NCBI GenBank assembly: GCA_002492465.1
Contig: DKYT01000048.1
Span: 28,055-73,012 of the forward strand
Direction: 5' to 3'
From: Lachnospiraceae bacterium UBA7093
GTDB lineage: Bacteria > Bacillota > Clostridia > Lachnospirales > Lachnospiraceae
Length of the DNA: 44,958 bases
Both the position numbers and the translations under genes were made by a program. Position 1 is the stretch's first letter, and the number at the start of each line of letters is the position of its first letter. This document shows, in pieces, positions 8,364 to 15,606 of this stretch. The notes beneath the pieces were generated by a model that saw only the letters and a list, made by a program, of their open reading frames with translations, was not told where the DNA came from and ran no database searches.

Positions 8364-9740
8364 TTGGAAAATAAGAATCTGAAATCCGAAAATCCGAAAA
8401 AAAAATCAAATAATACAAGTGATATCACGAAAAAAAGAGCCCGCAAGGACACTCGAACCTGGTATAAGCTGGATTTATCCGCTATTGTGTACCCTACTCT
8501 CCAGCGCAGGGATTTTTCTTCTGTTTACCGGCTGTCCGTAGTATTAAAAGAACCTGTAAAGCCAGATATCCTGCAACAGGCGGTAGATCTTGCCCTTGTC
8601 CGGTTTCCTACCTATAAAACGGCAATCCGGAAAGGCTTATTCTGGCGTTATCTGGAGCCAAATAACCGCCCCGGTCCCTTTGTGCAAAAGGATATCCGGA
8701 ATTTTTGTATGCCCATGCCCTTTAAGGCGGGCAGCAGGTACCTGCTGCGGGTCTACTACTATGACCGCAGAATCTCCCTGGAAGCCCATCACTGCCTGGG
8801 GGACGGCACCGGAGGCATGTGTGTCCTTCAAACCATCACCGCCGTCTATTTAAGACTTCTTGGGCATTCCGTTTCCAACGGATATTTTGTACTGGACGTA
8901 AACCAGCCTCCCGATCCGGAGGAACTGGAGGATGCCTACATGCGCTACGCCAACGCCAAGGTATGTCCTCCCCGTCCCGGGGAAAAAACCTACCGGGTGA
9001 GAGGTACCCGGGAACCCTTTTATACCTTCAATGTAATCGACGGCATCATGTCCGTTCAGGAGGTCGCCTCTGTGGCGAAAAACTATCACGCTACCATTAC
9101 GGAATATTTAAATTCCGTTCTGCTCTACGCCCTCCTGAAAAAACAGCAGACAGAATGGCATTTGAAGCTTCGCCCTGTGAAAATTGCCATGCCGGTTAAC
9201 CTGCGCCGCTTTTTCCCTTCCAAAACCCTGCGCAACTTCATCACCATGGTATTCCCCTCCATTGATCCCAGGCTTGGAGAATACTCCTTTGAAGAAATTG
9301 TAAAACAGGTACACAATTACATGCGTTATTATATCAACGAAAAATTTCTCCGGGGTGATATCACCACCAACGCAAACACGCAACGCAATCCTTTCATCCG
9401 GGTGGTTCCCCTTTTCATAAAAGACTTCGTTGTAAGACAGTTTTATACCCGGGTACAGGATAAAAATTCCTCCGCCGGTCTTACCAATATGGGTGCCTTA
9501 AAGGTTCCCGAAGATATGAAGCAGTATATCGACCGCTTCGACATTTATATGGGGCAGCCCTTCTCCTCCCGTACCAACTGCGCCATCATCAGTTTTGAAG
9601 ATACGCTCACTGTCAACTTTGCCAGCAGCATCATGGAAACGGATGTGGAACGGTACTTTTTCAGGAAGCTGGTGGAGGACGGCATTCACGTAACCATAGA
9701 GAGTAACCGTGAAAGCCTGCAGGAATCTCTCTCCCATTGA
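8364..9740 (+). CDS. Acyltransferase of the condensation/alcohol acetyltransferase fold
   Basis: A 458-residue cytoplasmic protein. Its HHCLGDG at residues 142-148 is the HHxxxDG active-site motif shared by alcohol acetyltransferases, PapA-type enzymes and non-ribosomal peptide condensation domains; the first His pair and Asp147 are intact. The second half includes MPVNLRRFFPSKTLRNF, resembling the conserved loop of these two-lobed enzymes. The first 30 residues are Lys/Asn rich and probably disordered. The start is taken as TTG at 8364, because an in-frame stop lies six bases upstream and no ATG occurs for a long way downstream. A seven-codon ATG frame (8351-8374) overlaps this start. Acyl donor and acceptor are unknown. 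Confidence 0.75.
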   Translation: MENKNLKSENPKKKSNNTSDITKKRARKDTRTWYKLDLSAIVYPTLQRRDFSSVYRLSVVLKEPVKPDILQQAVDLALVRFPTYKTAIRKGLFWRYLEPNNRPGPFVQKDIRNFCMPMPFKAGSRYLLRVYYYDRRISLEAHHCLGDGTGGMCVLQTITAVYLRLLGHSVSNGYFVLDVNQPPDPEELEDAYMRYANAKVCPPRPGEKTYRVRGTREPFYTFNVIDGIMSVQEVASVAKNYHATITEYLNSVLLYALLKKQQTEWHLKLRPVKIAMPVNLRRFFPSKTLRNFITMVFPSIDPRLGEYSFEEIVKQVHNYMRYYINEKFLRGDITTNANTQRNPFIRVVPLFIKDFVVRQFYTRVQDKNSSAGLTNMGALKVPEDMKQYIDRFDIYMGQPFSSRTNCAIISFEDTLTVNFASSIMETDVERYFFRKLVEDGIHVTIESNRESLQESLSH

Positions 9741-9771
9741 TACGGCATCTGCCAAAAGAAAGGAATTCATT

Positions 9772-10476
9772 ATGTCATATTGTGTCAACTGCGGTGTAAA
9801 GCTGGAACCCTCCCTTACGGAATGTCCCCTTTGCAATACGCCTGTTATTAATCCAAAGGAATTATACAGTAAAAAGAAAATCTCCCCCTATTCCAGGGAA
9901 AAGGGACAGGTGGACGTTGTCAAAAGAAGAGATCTTGCCATTCTCACCAGCATCGTCCTGATCGCTACCTCCTTAAGCTGTCTGCTGCTGAATCTTTTTG
10001 TATTTTCCGGGAGTTTATGGTCCCTTTTTATCATCGGCGCATGCTTACTTCTGTTCGTACTGATTTTTCCGGCTGTGATCTATACCAAGCTTCCCATCTA
10101 TATTTCCCTGCTCTTTGACGGAATTGCCGTGGGCTTTTATTTATATATGATCACCTTTAACACCTCTTCAAAGGAATGGTTTACAGGGCTTGCCCTGCCC
10201 ATTGTAGCGCTTGCCACCATATTGGTGGAAATCTTCGCCCTTCTTCTGCGTTCTTTTCCCGTGTCCTTTATCACTACGGCATTGTACTTTTTTGCCGAGG
10301 CTGCTCTTCTGTGCGTGGGGGTCGAGCTTTTAATCGATCACTACTTAGGTCTCCCCCTTCATCTGGTCTGGTCGGCAGTGGTTCTCACCGTATGTGCCGT
10401 CATTGTCATCCTCCTGATTACGGTTCTCTCCAGAAGGCGGCTGCGGGATGCAGTGCGAAGACGGCTGCATTTCTAA
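9772..10476 (+). CDS. Zinc-ribbon multi-pass membrane protein (DUF6320-like)
   Basis: A 234-residue protein. It begins with a four-cysteine zinc ribbon (Cys4, Cys7, Cys18, Cys21 in YCVNCG...CPLCN), followed by a basic linker and about six hydrophobic segments. The tail SRRRLRDAVRRRLHF is strongly basic, as expected for a cytoplasmic end. The ATG at 9772 has GAAAGGA upstream and lies 31 bases after the acyltransferase stop, so the two are one unit. It resembles DUF6320 proteins, which I recall being found beside acyltransferase/hydrolase genes in clostridia; this is memory, not a search. Its 3' end overlaps the convergent small gene by four bases. Confidence 0.7.
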   Translation: MSYCVNCGVKLEPSLTECPLCNTPVINPKELYSKKKISPYSREKGQVDVVKRRDLAILTSIVLIATSLSCLLLNLFVFSGSLWSLFIIGACLLLFVLIFPAVIYTKLPIYISLLFDGIAVGFYLYMITFNTSSKEWFTGLALPIVALATILVEIFALLLRSFPVSFITTALYFFAEAALLCVGVELLIDHYLGLPLHLVWSAVVLTVCAVIVILLITVLSRRRLRDAVRRRLHF

Positions 10477-10847
10477 TATTTATCCGGATAATCCGTTCCC
10501 GTTTCCCCTGCAATTTTCTGCACATACTTTTGGGGATCCTTCTTCATGTCCAGAAAAGTATCAAAGGCAAGAAGTACCATTCTATCCCCATTTTCCCTGG
10601 TCCCGCTGTTATCCCGGTCCAGCCTTGCTTTAAAATGATCCATCTGCCAGATCATCACATCTACCACCGTATAACCTGCCGCTTTCGCCTGACAGGCAAA
10701 GGTTCCATGCTCCATATAATAGACAAATTCCCTGCATGTCTCCTCATCCGCTCTCAGCTTTTCCCAAAAGTTTTTTCCAAAAGCGGCATCCTCGCCGGCA
10801 TATCTGCACAATTCTCCGATAAATCCCACAAGATTTTCTTCGTTCAA
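10473..10847 (-). CDS. Unknown small protein
   Basis: I do not recognise this 124-residue, acidic, soluble protein. It looks mainly helical (NLVGFIGELCRYAGEDAAFG at the start), has three cysteines and no signal or membrane segment. The start is TTG at 10847, with AAGGAG about ten bases upstream. A good sigma-A promoter lies 44-72 bases in front, which supports a real, separately expressed gene. It runs convergent with the zinc-ribbon membrane gene, and the two stop codons overlap, so antisense interference of the 3' ends is possible. Confidence 0.65.
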   Translation of the reverse strand: MNEENLVGFIGELCRYAGEDAAFGKNFWEKLRADEETCREFVYYMEHGTFACQAKAAGYTVVDVMIWQMDHFKARLDRDNSGTRENGDRMVLLAFDTFLDMKKDPQKYVQKIAGETGTDYPDKY

Positions 10848-10890
10848 GGTTACTTTCTCCTTCCCCTTTCTCTATCTATTAACGTAATTT

Positions 10891-10919
10891 AGTATACCAC
10901 ACACCATATAGTAGTACAA
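10891..10919 (-). promoter_or_regulatory. Sigma-A promoter of the 10473-10847 gene
   Basis: On the minus strand TTGTAC (10914-10919), a 17-base spacer and TATACT (10891-10896). Spacing is ideal and it points at the small unknown gene. Confidence 0.65.
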
Positions 10920-11060
10920 GCATGCAAAGAGTACGCATCCTGTAAACTTGTCCAACTGTCATCTTAGGAATTTCTTAATCTTTTTGTTTTGATCTTTTCC
11001 CTGCAAATCATAGCATGATCCCCGCTTCATCTGTTATAATAACTCTCAGGAGGAATACTT

Positions 11061-11759
11061 ATGAGCGAAAAAATATTAGTAGTAGACGATGAACAGGAAA
11101 TCACAGATTTAATTACCCTCTATCTTGAAAATGAAAACTATACGGTTTTTCCTTTCTATGATCCTATAGAAGCATGCGAGCTTGCCCAAAAAGAAGATTT
11201 GGATCTTGCAATCTTAGACGTTATGATGCCCAAAATGGACGGCTTCCGGCTTTGCCAGCAGATTCGTGAACATCATAATTATCCCATTATCATGCTCACC
11301 GCAAAGGAAGAAGAAACGGACAAGATCACCGGGCTTACCTTGGGCGCCGACGACTATATGACCAAGCCCTTCCGCCCTTTAGAATTGATTGCCCGGGTAA
11401 AAGCGCAGCTGCGCAGATACAAAAAATACAATCAAATGAGTCCCGCCGAGGAGTCTTCGGTGATCATTCACGGAGGACTGATGCTGAACAGTCTCACCCA
11501 CGAGTGCACCCTGGATGAAAGACCCCTTTCCCTCACCCCTACGGAATTTACCATTCTCTACGTACTCTGTCAGAAAAAGGGACAGGTGATCAGTGCGGAA
11601 GAGCTGTTCCACGCAGTCTGGGGGGAAGAATATTTCAGTAAAAGCAACAATACCATTACCGTACACATCAGACATTTACGCGAAAAAATGAACGATTCCT
11701 TTGAGGATCCCAAATACATTAAAACCGTCTGGGGGTGTGGATACAAAATTGAAAGCTAA
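11061..11759 (+). CDS. OmpR/VanR-family response regulator
   Basis: A 232-residue two-component regulator. The receiver domain has acidic residues Asp9 and Asp10, phospho-acceptor Asp53 (AILDVMMPKMDG) and Lys102 (DDYMTKPF). The C-terminal winged helix contains LTPTEFTILYVLCQKKGQVIS and the recognition region NTITVHIRHLREKM. It is close to VanR-type regulators. The ATG has a perfect GGAGGAATACTT ribosome site, and a TATAAT box lies at 11035-11040 with no clear -35. It overlaps the kinase gene, so the two are made together. The target genes are unknown; no van resistance genes are present in the window. Confidence 0.9.
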   Translation: MSEKILVVDDEQEITDLITLYLENENYTVFPFYDPIEACELAQKEDLDLAILDVMMPKMDGFRLCQQIREHHNYPIIMLTAKEEETDKITGLTLGADDYMTKPFRPLELIARVKAQLRRYKKYNQMSPAEESSVIIHGGLMLNSLTHECTLDERPLSLTPTEFTILYVLCQKKGQVISAEELFHAVWGEEYFSKSNNTITVHIRHLREKMNDSFEDPKYIKTVWGCGYKIES

Positions 11760-12894
11760 AGATAAAACCAAATCCATCATCCTCCTGGTGTTCTTTCTAT
11801 GTCTTGCCCTGGGAATCGGCTATGGAATCTATTACCTTGCAGATGTTGTTTTCAACGGCTCCGTTTTGGACTGGTTTGCGGAAAACTATTTTTACATCGA
11901 AGTGAAACAGGTGGACGCCAAAAACGGAACCGTCTATTACCACCGTCCCAACTGGCTCAGATTAAAGTTCCTTGCACTGACCATCTTCTTTGCCGTCATG
12001 GTACTTTTTGTAGTGTCCATTTATTTGGCGGCTCATTTTCATGCCAAAAAGCAGGTGCAAAAGTCTATCTCCAAAACCAGCCGCATGCTGCTCACTTATA
12101 TGCACAATGAAATCGACTCTAACGAGGTTTTCCCTCCCTCCTACGCGGAGGTTGCCTCCCAGATCGTCCAGATCAAATCCACCATGCAGCGCCACGAACA
12201 AGCCATGAAAAATGAAACAGACCGCCGGAATGATCTGATTACCTATCTTGCCCACGATCTGAAAACGCCCCTTACCTCTGTTATCGGGTACCTGGATCTT
12301 CTGGAGGAGGCGCCCGATATGCCTGACATCCAGCGCAAAAAATACATCCACATTACCCTGGAAAAGGCGCTCCGGCTGGAAAAACTGATCAACGAATTTT
12401 TCGAAATTACAAGGTATAATCTTCAGCAGATCATTCTGGAAAAGGAAACCATCGATCTGTCCTTTATGCTGATGCAGCTTACAGATGAGTTCTATCCCCT
12501 GCTGACCAACCATGGAAACACCGTGGAACTTCAGGCGGAGGACGATCTGACCGTCTACGGGGATTCCATGAAACTTGCCAGAGTATTCAATAATATCCTT
12601 AAAAATGCAATCTCCTACAGCTATCCCAACTCCCCTATCAAGGTATATGCCGGAAAACGGGAAAAGGATATTGTAATCTGCTTTATCAACCAGGGAAAGA
12701 CCATTCCCCAGGAAAAGCTCGACGCCATCTTTGAAAAGTTCTTCCGTATGGATGAAGCCAGAAGCACCAACACCGGAGGCGCAGGGCTTGGGCTTGCTAT
12801 TGCAAAGGAGATTGTTACCCTTCATGGGGGAACTATCAGCGCTTCCAGTGAAAACGAAATGACCACATTCAGCGTTACACTGCCGATGTTTTAG
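11737..12894 (+). CDS. VanS-like sensor histidine kinase
   Basis: A 385-residue membrane kinase. Two transmembrane segments (about residues 13-35 and 76-99) enclose a 40-residue extracellular loop. A HAMP-like linker, the H box YLAHDLKTPLT (His173), the N box NNILKNAISYS and the G box GGAGLGLAIAKE follow. The start is uncertain: GTG at 11737, or TTG at 11749, which is better placed behind GGGGGTG; both overlap the regulator stop. The short loop suggests sensing at the membrane or of a cell-wall ligand. The gene runs tail to tail with the radical SAM locus, so control of that locus is possible but not shown. Confidence 0.87.
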   Translation: MDTKLKAKDKTKSIILLVFFLCLALGIGYGIYYLADVVFNGSVLDWFAENYFYIEVKQVDAKNGTVYYHRPNWLRLKFLALTIFFAVMVLFVVSIYLAAHFHAKKQVQKSISKTSRMLLTYMHNEIDSNEVFPPSYAEVASQIVQIKSTMQRHEQAMKNETDRRNDLITYLAHDLKTPLTSVIGYLDLLEEAPDMPDIQRKKYIHITLEKALRLEKLINEFFEITRYNLQQIILEKETIDLSFMLMQLTDEFYPLLTNHGNTVELQAEDDLTVYGDSMKLARVFNNILKNAISYSYPNSPIKVYAGKREKDIVICFINQGKTIPQEKLDAIFEKFFRMDEARSTNTGGAGLGLAIAKEIVTLHGGTISASSENEMTTFSVTLPMF

Positions 12895-12981
12895 ACCGCA
12901 CAGGTATGGAAAGCCCGTGTCGCATTATTTAAAATAGAATAATCCTCACTTTGGGCAATATCAGAAAAGAGAACCCGAACA

Positions 12982-14169
12982 TTATTCGTATGCCCAGGTT
13001 CCCGTTACCGGATTATAAAGACAGCGGGGATTTTGATCCGTCATAAGTCCCCGTTCCGCGTATGCTATGGGACGGCAGTCCTTACAGGCAAATCGATATT
13101 CGCAGCTTTGGCAGGGTATTATATTATCATAGGAAAAATACCAGTACTTTTTAACTGCGTCACCTTTTAAAATATCGGAAACTGATGTCTGCCTGAGGTT
13201 TCCATAAAGTATACCCCTTTCAAATTCACAGGGATAAACAGAACCGTCAGTTGAAACAGCAAATTTCCCAAACCAGCAGGTATTTGTGTTCCCACGCGAA
13301 AAAGCTTTTCTGTCTGCATGAAAGTTCGGACGCCTGCGCATCATTTTAGGACTGGTAAGCATATGCGGATTTTGCGTGCCTCCCCAGACCTTTCTGATTT
13401 CGTCATAGTGAATGGAAGTAACTCCCAGAGAATGAAGCAATTCGGTAATCGGGGTATACTCGCCTTCATTTTCTTTCATCAGTACAATATTTGCGCGCAA
13501 CGGAACATTCAATTCTTTTAACTGCTTAATCCTTGAAATCAGTCTCTGAAAGCTTCCCGGTGTCTGCGTGATCAAATCATGGGCTGACGCTGACGCGCCA
13601 TAGATAGAAAAGCTGACCGACACATGAAAATCAGTTATTGCGGAGATCAAGGCATTGGTCATGGAAAACAGGTTTGAAAATACTGTAATTTCTTTTATGC
13701 CAACACCATGAGCATATTCTATCAGCCGGGGCAGAAAATTACAGACGGAAGGTTCACCGCCTATAAATTGAATATGACGGCAATTCGCGCCTGCACACTG
13801 AGAAATAATAGATTCCCATTGGGAAACTGTCAGTGGAACTGGGGATTCAATATGTTCGTTTCCCTGATAACAGTGAATACAGCGGAAATTGCATTTTTGT
13901 GTCAACTCCAACCAGACAAAATGAAGTTCCGGTTCGACGAAAGGAAAAAGATAGTCAGAAATACTATCTAAGTCCAACTTTACCATTTCATTAACCTTAA
14001 AAATGAAGTCCCGATTTTTCTCCGACACGACCTTTCCCGCAATATAATCTGTGAGAAGTTCTGTGCCTTCATGATTAATAGAATAAACGTTACCCGTGGC
14101 AAAATCATAAATAGCGCTTCGAAAAGCTCCTGTAACCCAAACTGCATTTTCATTTATTACTTTAATCAT
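12982..14169 (-). CDS. Radical SAM/SPASM peptide-modifying enzyme
   Basis: About 395 residues. Numbering from the upstream ATG at 14175, the SAM-cluster motif CNFRCIHC has Cys95, Cys99 and Cys102. The SPASM tail has seven cysteines: Cys300, Cys316 (after Gly311), Cys355, Cys358, Cys364, Cys367 and Cys385, enough for auxiliary iron-sulfur clusters. The first 85 residues form a small leading domain like those that bind precursor peptides in other maturases. The ATG at 14169 is preferred since AAAGGA lies six bases upstream. It overlaps the end of the other radical SAM gene. With the cysteine peptide encoded upstream, the likely job is crosslinking or otherwise altering that peptide (inference). 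Confidence 0.85.
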   Translation of the reverse strand: MIKVINENAVWVTGAFRSAIYDFATGNVYSINHEGTELLTDYIAGKVVSEKNRDFIFKVNEMVKLDLDSISDYLFPFVEPELHFVWLELTQKCNFRCIHCYQGNEHIESPVPLTVSQWESIISQCAGANCRHIQFIGGEPSVCNFLPRLIEYAHGVGIKEITVFSNLFSMTNALISAITDFHVSVSFSIYGASASAHDLITQTPGSFQRLISRIKQLKELNVPLRANIVLMKENEGEYTPITELLHSLGVTSIHYDEIRKVWGGTQNPHMLTSPKMMRRRPNFHADRKAFSRGNTNTCWFGKFAVSTDGSVYPCEFERGILYGNLRQTSVSDILKGDAVKKYWYFSYDNIIPCQSCEYRFACKDCRPIAYAERGLMTDQNPRCLYNPVTGTWAYE

Positions 14170-15148
14170 TTGCATTCCTTTCCAGCTTCAGGTTCTGAAG
14201 CAACGCTTCCCGGCTGATGCTTCCCGGTAAATTATAGCACCCGTTATTCAAAGGTCTTGCATGACAGAACTGACACCACCCCTCAGGATTCTGCGCAAGT
14301 CTGTCAGCTGCATTTTTCCAGAGTCTTTCAATATAAACATCCATAATATTTCCAACCAAAGCGTCTTCGTGTCCCGAACAAAAAGCTACGCTGCCGTCAA
14401 CATCAATGATGGGGGATGCCCCATTTTCCATAAAACATCCTGATTTTTCAGAAGAAGCTTTGATTTTGATTCCGGCATCCGAAATTCCGTTTTCTTCCAG
14501 TAGCTCCGAAGCCTGGGAAAGCGCCTGACAGACTTCCGGATTATACGAAAGGCGATAGGGCTGTAAACGCTCTTCAAATCCATCGTACACTTTCAGCTCC
14601 GTCGCGTAGATTTCGGAAATCCCCAAATCTGTAGCAAATGCGCAAAACTCTCTGATTTCATTGTAATTCCTGTTATGAAGCGTGTAATTCAGATACAAAC
14701 ATTCCGAACCATATTGCCTGACAATTTCGCGGATGTTCTTTTTTACGGTCTCGATTTGAACGCCATCCTGAAAACCTGCTAAACTTTCCTGGGTAAAAGC
14801 GTCCATTGTAATTCCCCATTTACAGCGCGGTGAAAAATATTTGGGCGATAAATCCGGGCTAAACGCCATTCCATTTGAAAGAATGCGCAGGGAGACAGCA
14901 TCATTAACCGACAATACGGAATCAAAAAAATACTCAAAATGAGGATAAAGAAGAGGTTCCCCGGAACCAACGCTGATCAGACCGGAAAAATGATGACGGC
15001 TTAATTTGCCGGCAATCGTATCTATCAGAGAAACCGGCATTTCAATATTTCGATTTTTGTGAAATCTGGTCATGCATTTTTTGCAATTTGCATTACAGCG
15101 GTATGTTAAGGCGATAAAAATATTTTTATTTTCAAACAGACTATTCAT
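14162..15148 (-). CDS. Radical SAM enzyme with SPASM-like tail
   Basis: A 328-residue enzyme with the cluster motif CNANCKKC (Cys18, Cys22, Cys25) right at the N-terminus and a SAM-binding VGSGEPLLYP loop (residues 60-69). The C-terminus carries Cys238, Cys257 (in GSVAFC), Cys292, Cys295 and Cys304, a reduced SPASM or twitch-type set holding at least one extra cluster. It has no leading recognition domain, unlike its neighbour. The ATG at 15148 has only AAGGGA upstream. It lies 99 bases downstream of the peptide gene and past a stem-loop, and overlaps the next gene by about eight bases. Its role next to a second radical SAM enzyme suggests two successive modifications. Confidence 0.85.
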   Translation of the reverse strand: MNSLFENKNIFIALTYRCNANCKKCMTRFHKNRNIEMPVSLIDTIAGKLSRHHFSGLISVGSGEPLLYPHFEYFFDSVLSVNDAVSLRILSNGMAFSPDLSPKYFSPRCKWGITMDAFTQESLAGFQDGVQIETVKKNIREIVRQYGSECLYLNYTLHNRNYNEIREFCAFATDLGISEIYATELKVYDGFEERLQPYRLSYNPEVCQALSQASELLEENGISDAGIKIKASSEKSGCFMENGASPIIDVDGSVAFCSGHEDALVGNIMDVYIERLWKNAADRLAQNPEGWCQFCHARPLNNGCYNLPGSISREALLQNLKLERNAND

Positions 15149-15187
15149 AATATTTTCCCTTATTCGGCTTATTGTAATAAAAAGGAA

Positions 15188-15218
15188 AGACGCAAAATGA
15201 TTTCTGCACTTTACGTCT
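15188..15218 (-). terminator. Stem-loop between peptide gene and radical SAM genes
   Basis: On the minus strand a 12-base arm AGACGTAAAGTG (15207-15218), a 7-base loop and CATTTTGCGTCT (15188-15199), all pairs formed if G-U is allowed. It is followed by TTCCTTTTTATT. It can act as a leaky terminator or RNA-stabilising end, giving more peptide message than enzyme message, as in many RiPP loci. Confidence 0.6.
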
Positions 15219-15247
15219 CTCCACTTCTGATCGAAACCGCGCTGATA

Positions 15248-15328
15248 CTACGAAACCGGATTGCAGTCGCCAGGCGAGCAGTCCATTGCATCTATTTCTT
15301 CAGATGTAACGCATTCGATAACTGGCAT
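15248..15328 (-). CDS. Candidate RiPP precursor peptide, 26 residues, three Cys
   Basis: A very short gene with an excellent ribosome site (AAAGGAGGGTTCTGA before the ATG), ending in TAG. The product starts MPVIECV, has an acidic middle (SEEIDAMD) and ends DCSPGDCNPVS; cysteines are at 6, 17 and 22, with Pro19-Gly20 between the last two. The acidic first half would serve as leader and the C-terminal CSPGDC segment as core. It is preceded by a well-formed promoter, followed by a stem-loop and then by two radical SAM genes, which is the standard layout of a modified-peptide locus. I do not recognise the peptide family, and neither a protease nor an exporter is encoded beside it. Confidence 0.72.
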   Translation of the reverse strand: MPVIECVTSEEIDAMDCSPGDCNPVS

Positions 15329-15365
15329 TCAGAACCCTCCTTTCCAACCAAAAATAATACAATAT

Positions 15366-15394
15366 ATTTTAATACTTTTAAATTATACTGACAA
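15366..15394 (-). promoter_or_regulatory. Promoter of the peptide/radical SAM locus
   Basis: On the minus strand TTGTCA (15389-15394), a 17-base spacer, and TAAAAT (15366-15371). The start of transcription would fall near 15358, giving a leader of about 30 bases before the peptide ATG. Confidence 0.6.
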
Positions 15395-15434
15395 TATTTA
15401 ATTCTAAATAAATCCGCCTGCTTGCCTTTCTTCA

Positions 15435-15550
15435 ATCAGGACCGGAACCGTAATTCATCATGGTAACGGTGTTCCTCTTTCCATTCAGCACCAGTCTGGG
15501 TTCTTTGGTAACCACTGCAACGGATACCGCTTCCAGAAAAAGCAAGAAAA
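15435..15550 (-). pseudogene. Decayed, internally deleted purL fragment
   Basis: Two adjoining blocks match the complete purL of this window on the same strand. Block 15435-15492 matches 22573-22630 at 46 of 58 bases, and block 15484-15536 matches 22952-23004 at 45 of 53 bases, with no gaps. They meet at the shared short sequence TTCAGCACC/TTCAACACC, so about 320 bases of the original gene were lost between two short direct repeats. In frame it reads LEAVSVAVVTKEPRLVL and then NGKRNTVTMMNYG, against LEAVPVAVVTKEPRLVL and KGKTDTVTMMSYG in PurL, and soon meets TGA. A further short match (TTTCTTG, about 15544-15550) follows another deletion. Confidence 0.82.
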
Positions 15551-15606
15551 GTTCATTTTTCCAAAATCTATCTGTTATAATAGAATAAAGGAAGCGGAGA
15601 ATAGAA

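Noticed and set aside
11962..12825. 287-codon minus-strand frame inside the histidine kinase gene
   Set aside because: Shadow frame; the plus strand has all kinase boxes in order.
11061..12894. Vancomycin-resistance cluster
   Set aside because: Only the regulator and kinase resemble VanRS; no vanH, ligase, vanX or vanY homologues occur in the window.
12895..12981. Terminator between the kinase and radical SAM genes
   Set aside because: Only an AT-only imperfect repeat (ATTATT/AATAAT) is present; not strong enough to call.
15197..15391. 64-codon plus-strand frame over the peptide region
   Set aside because: It is the antisense of the three-cysteine peptide gene and its leader; the minus-strand gene has promoter, ribosome site and context.
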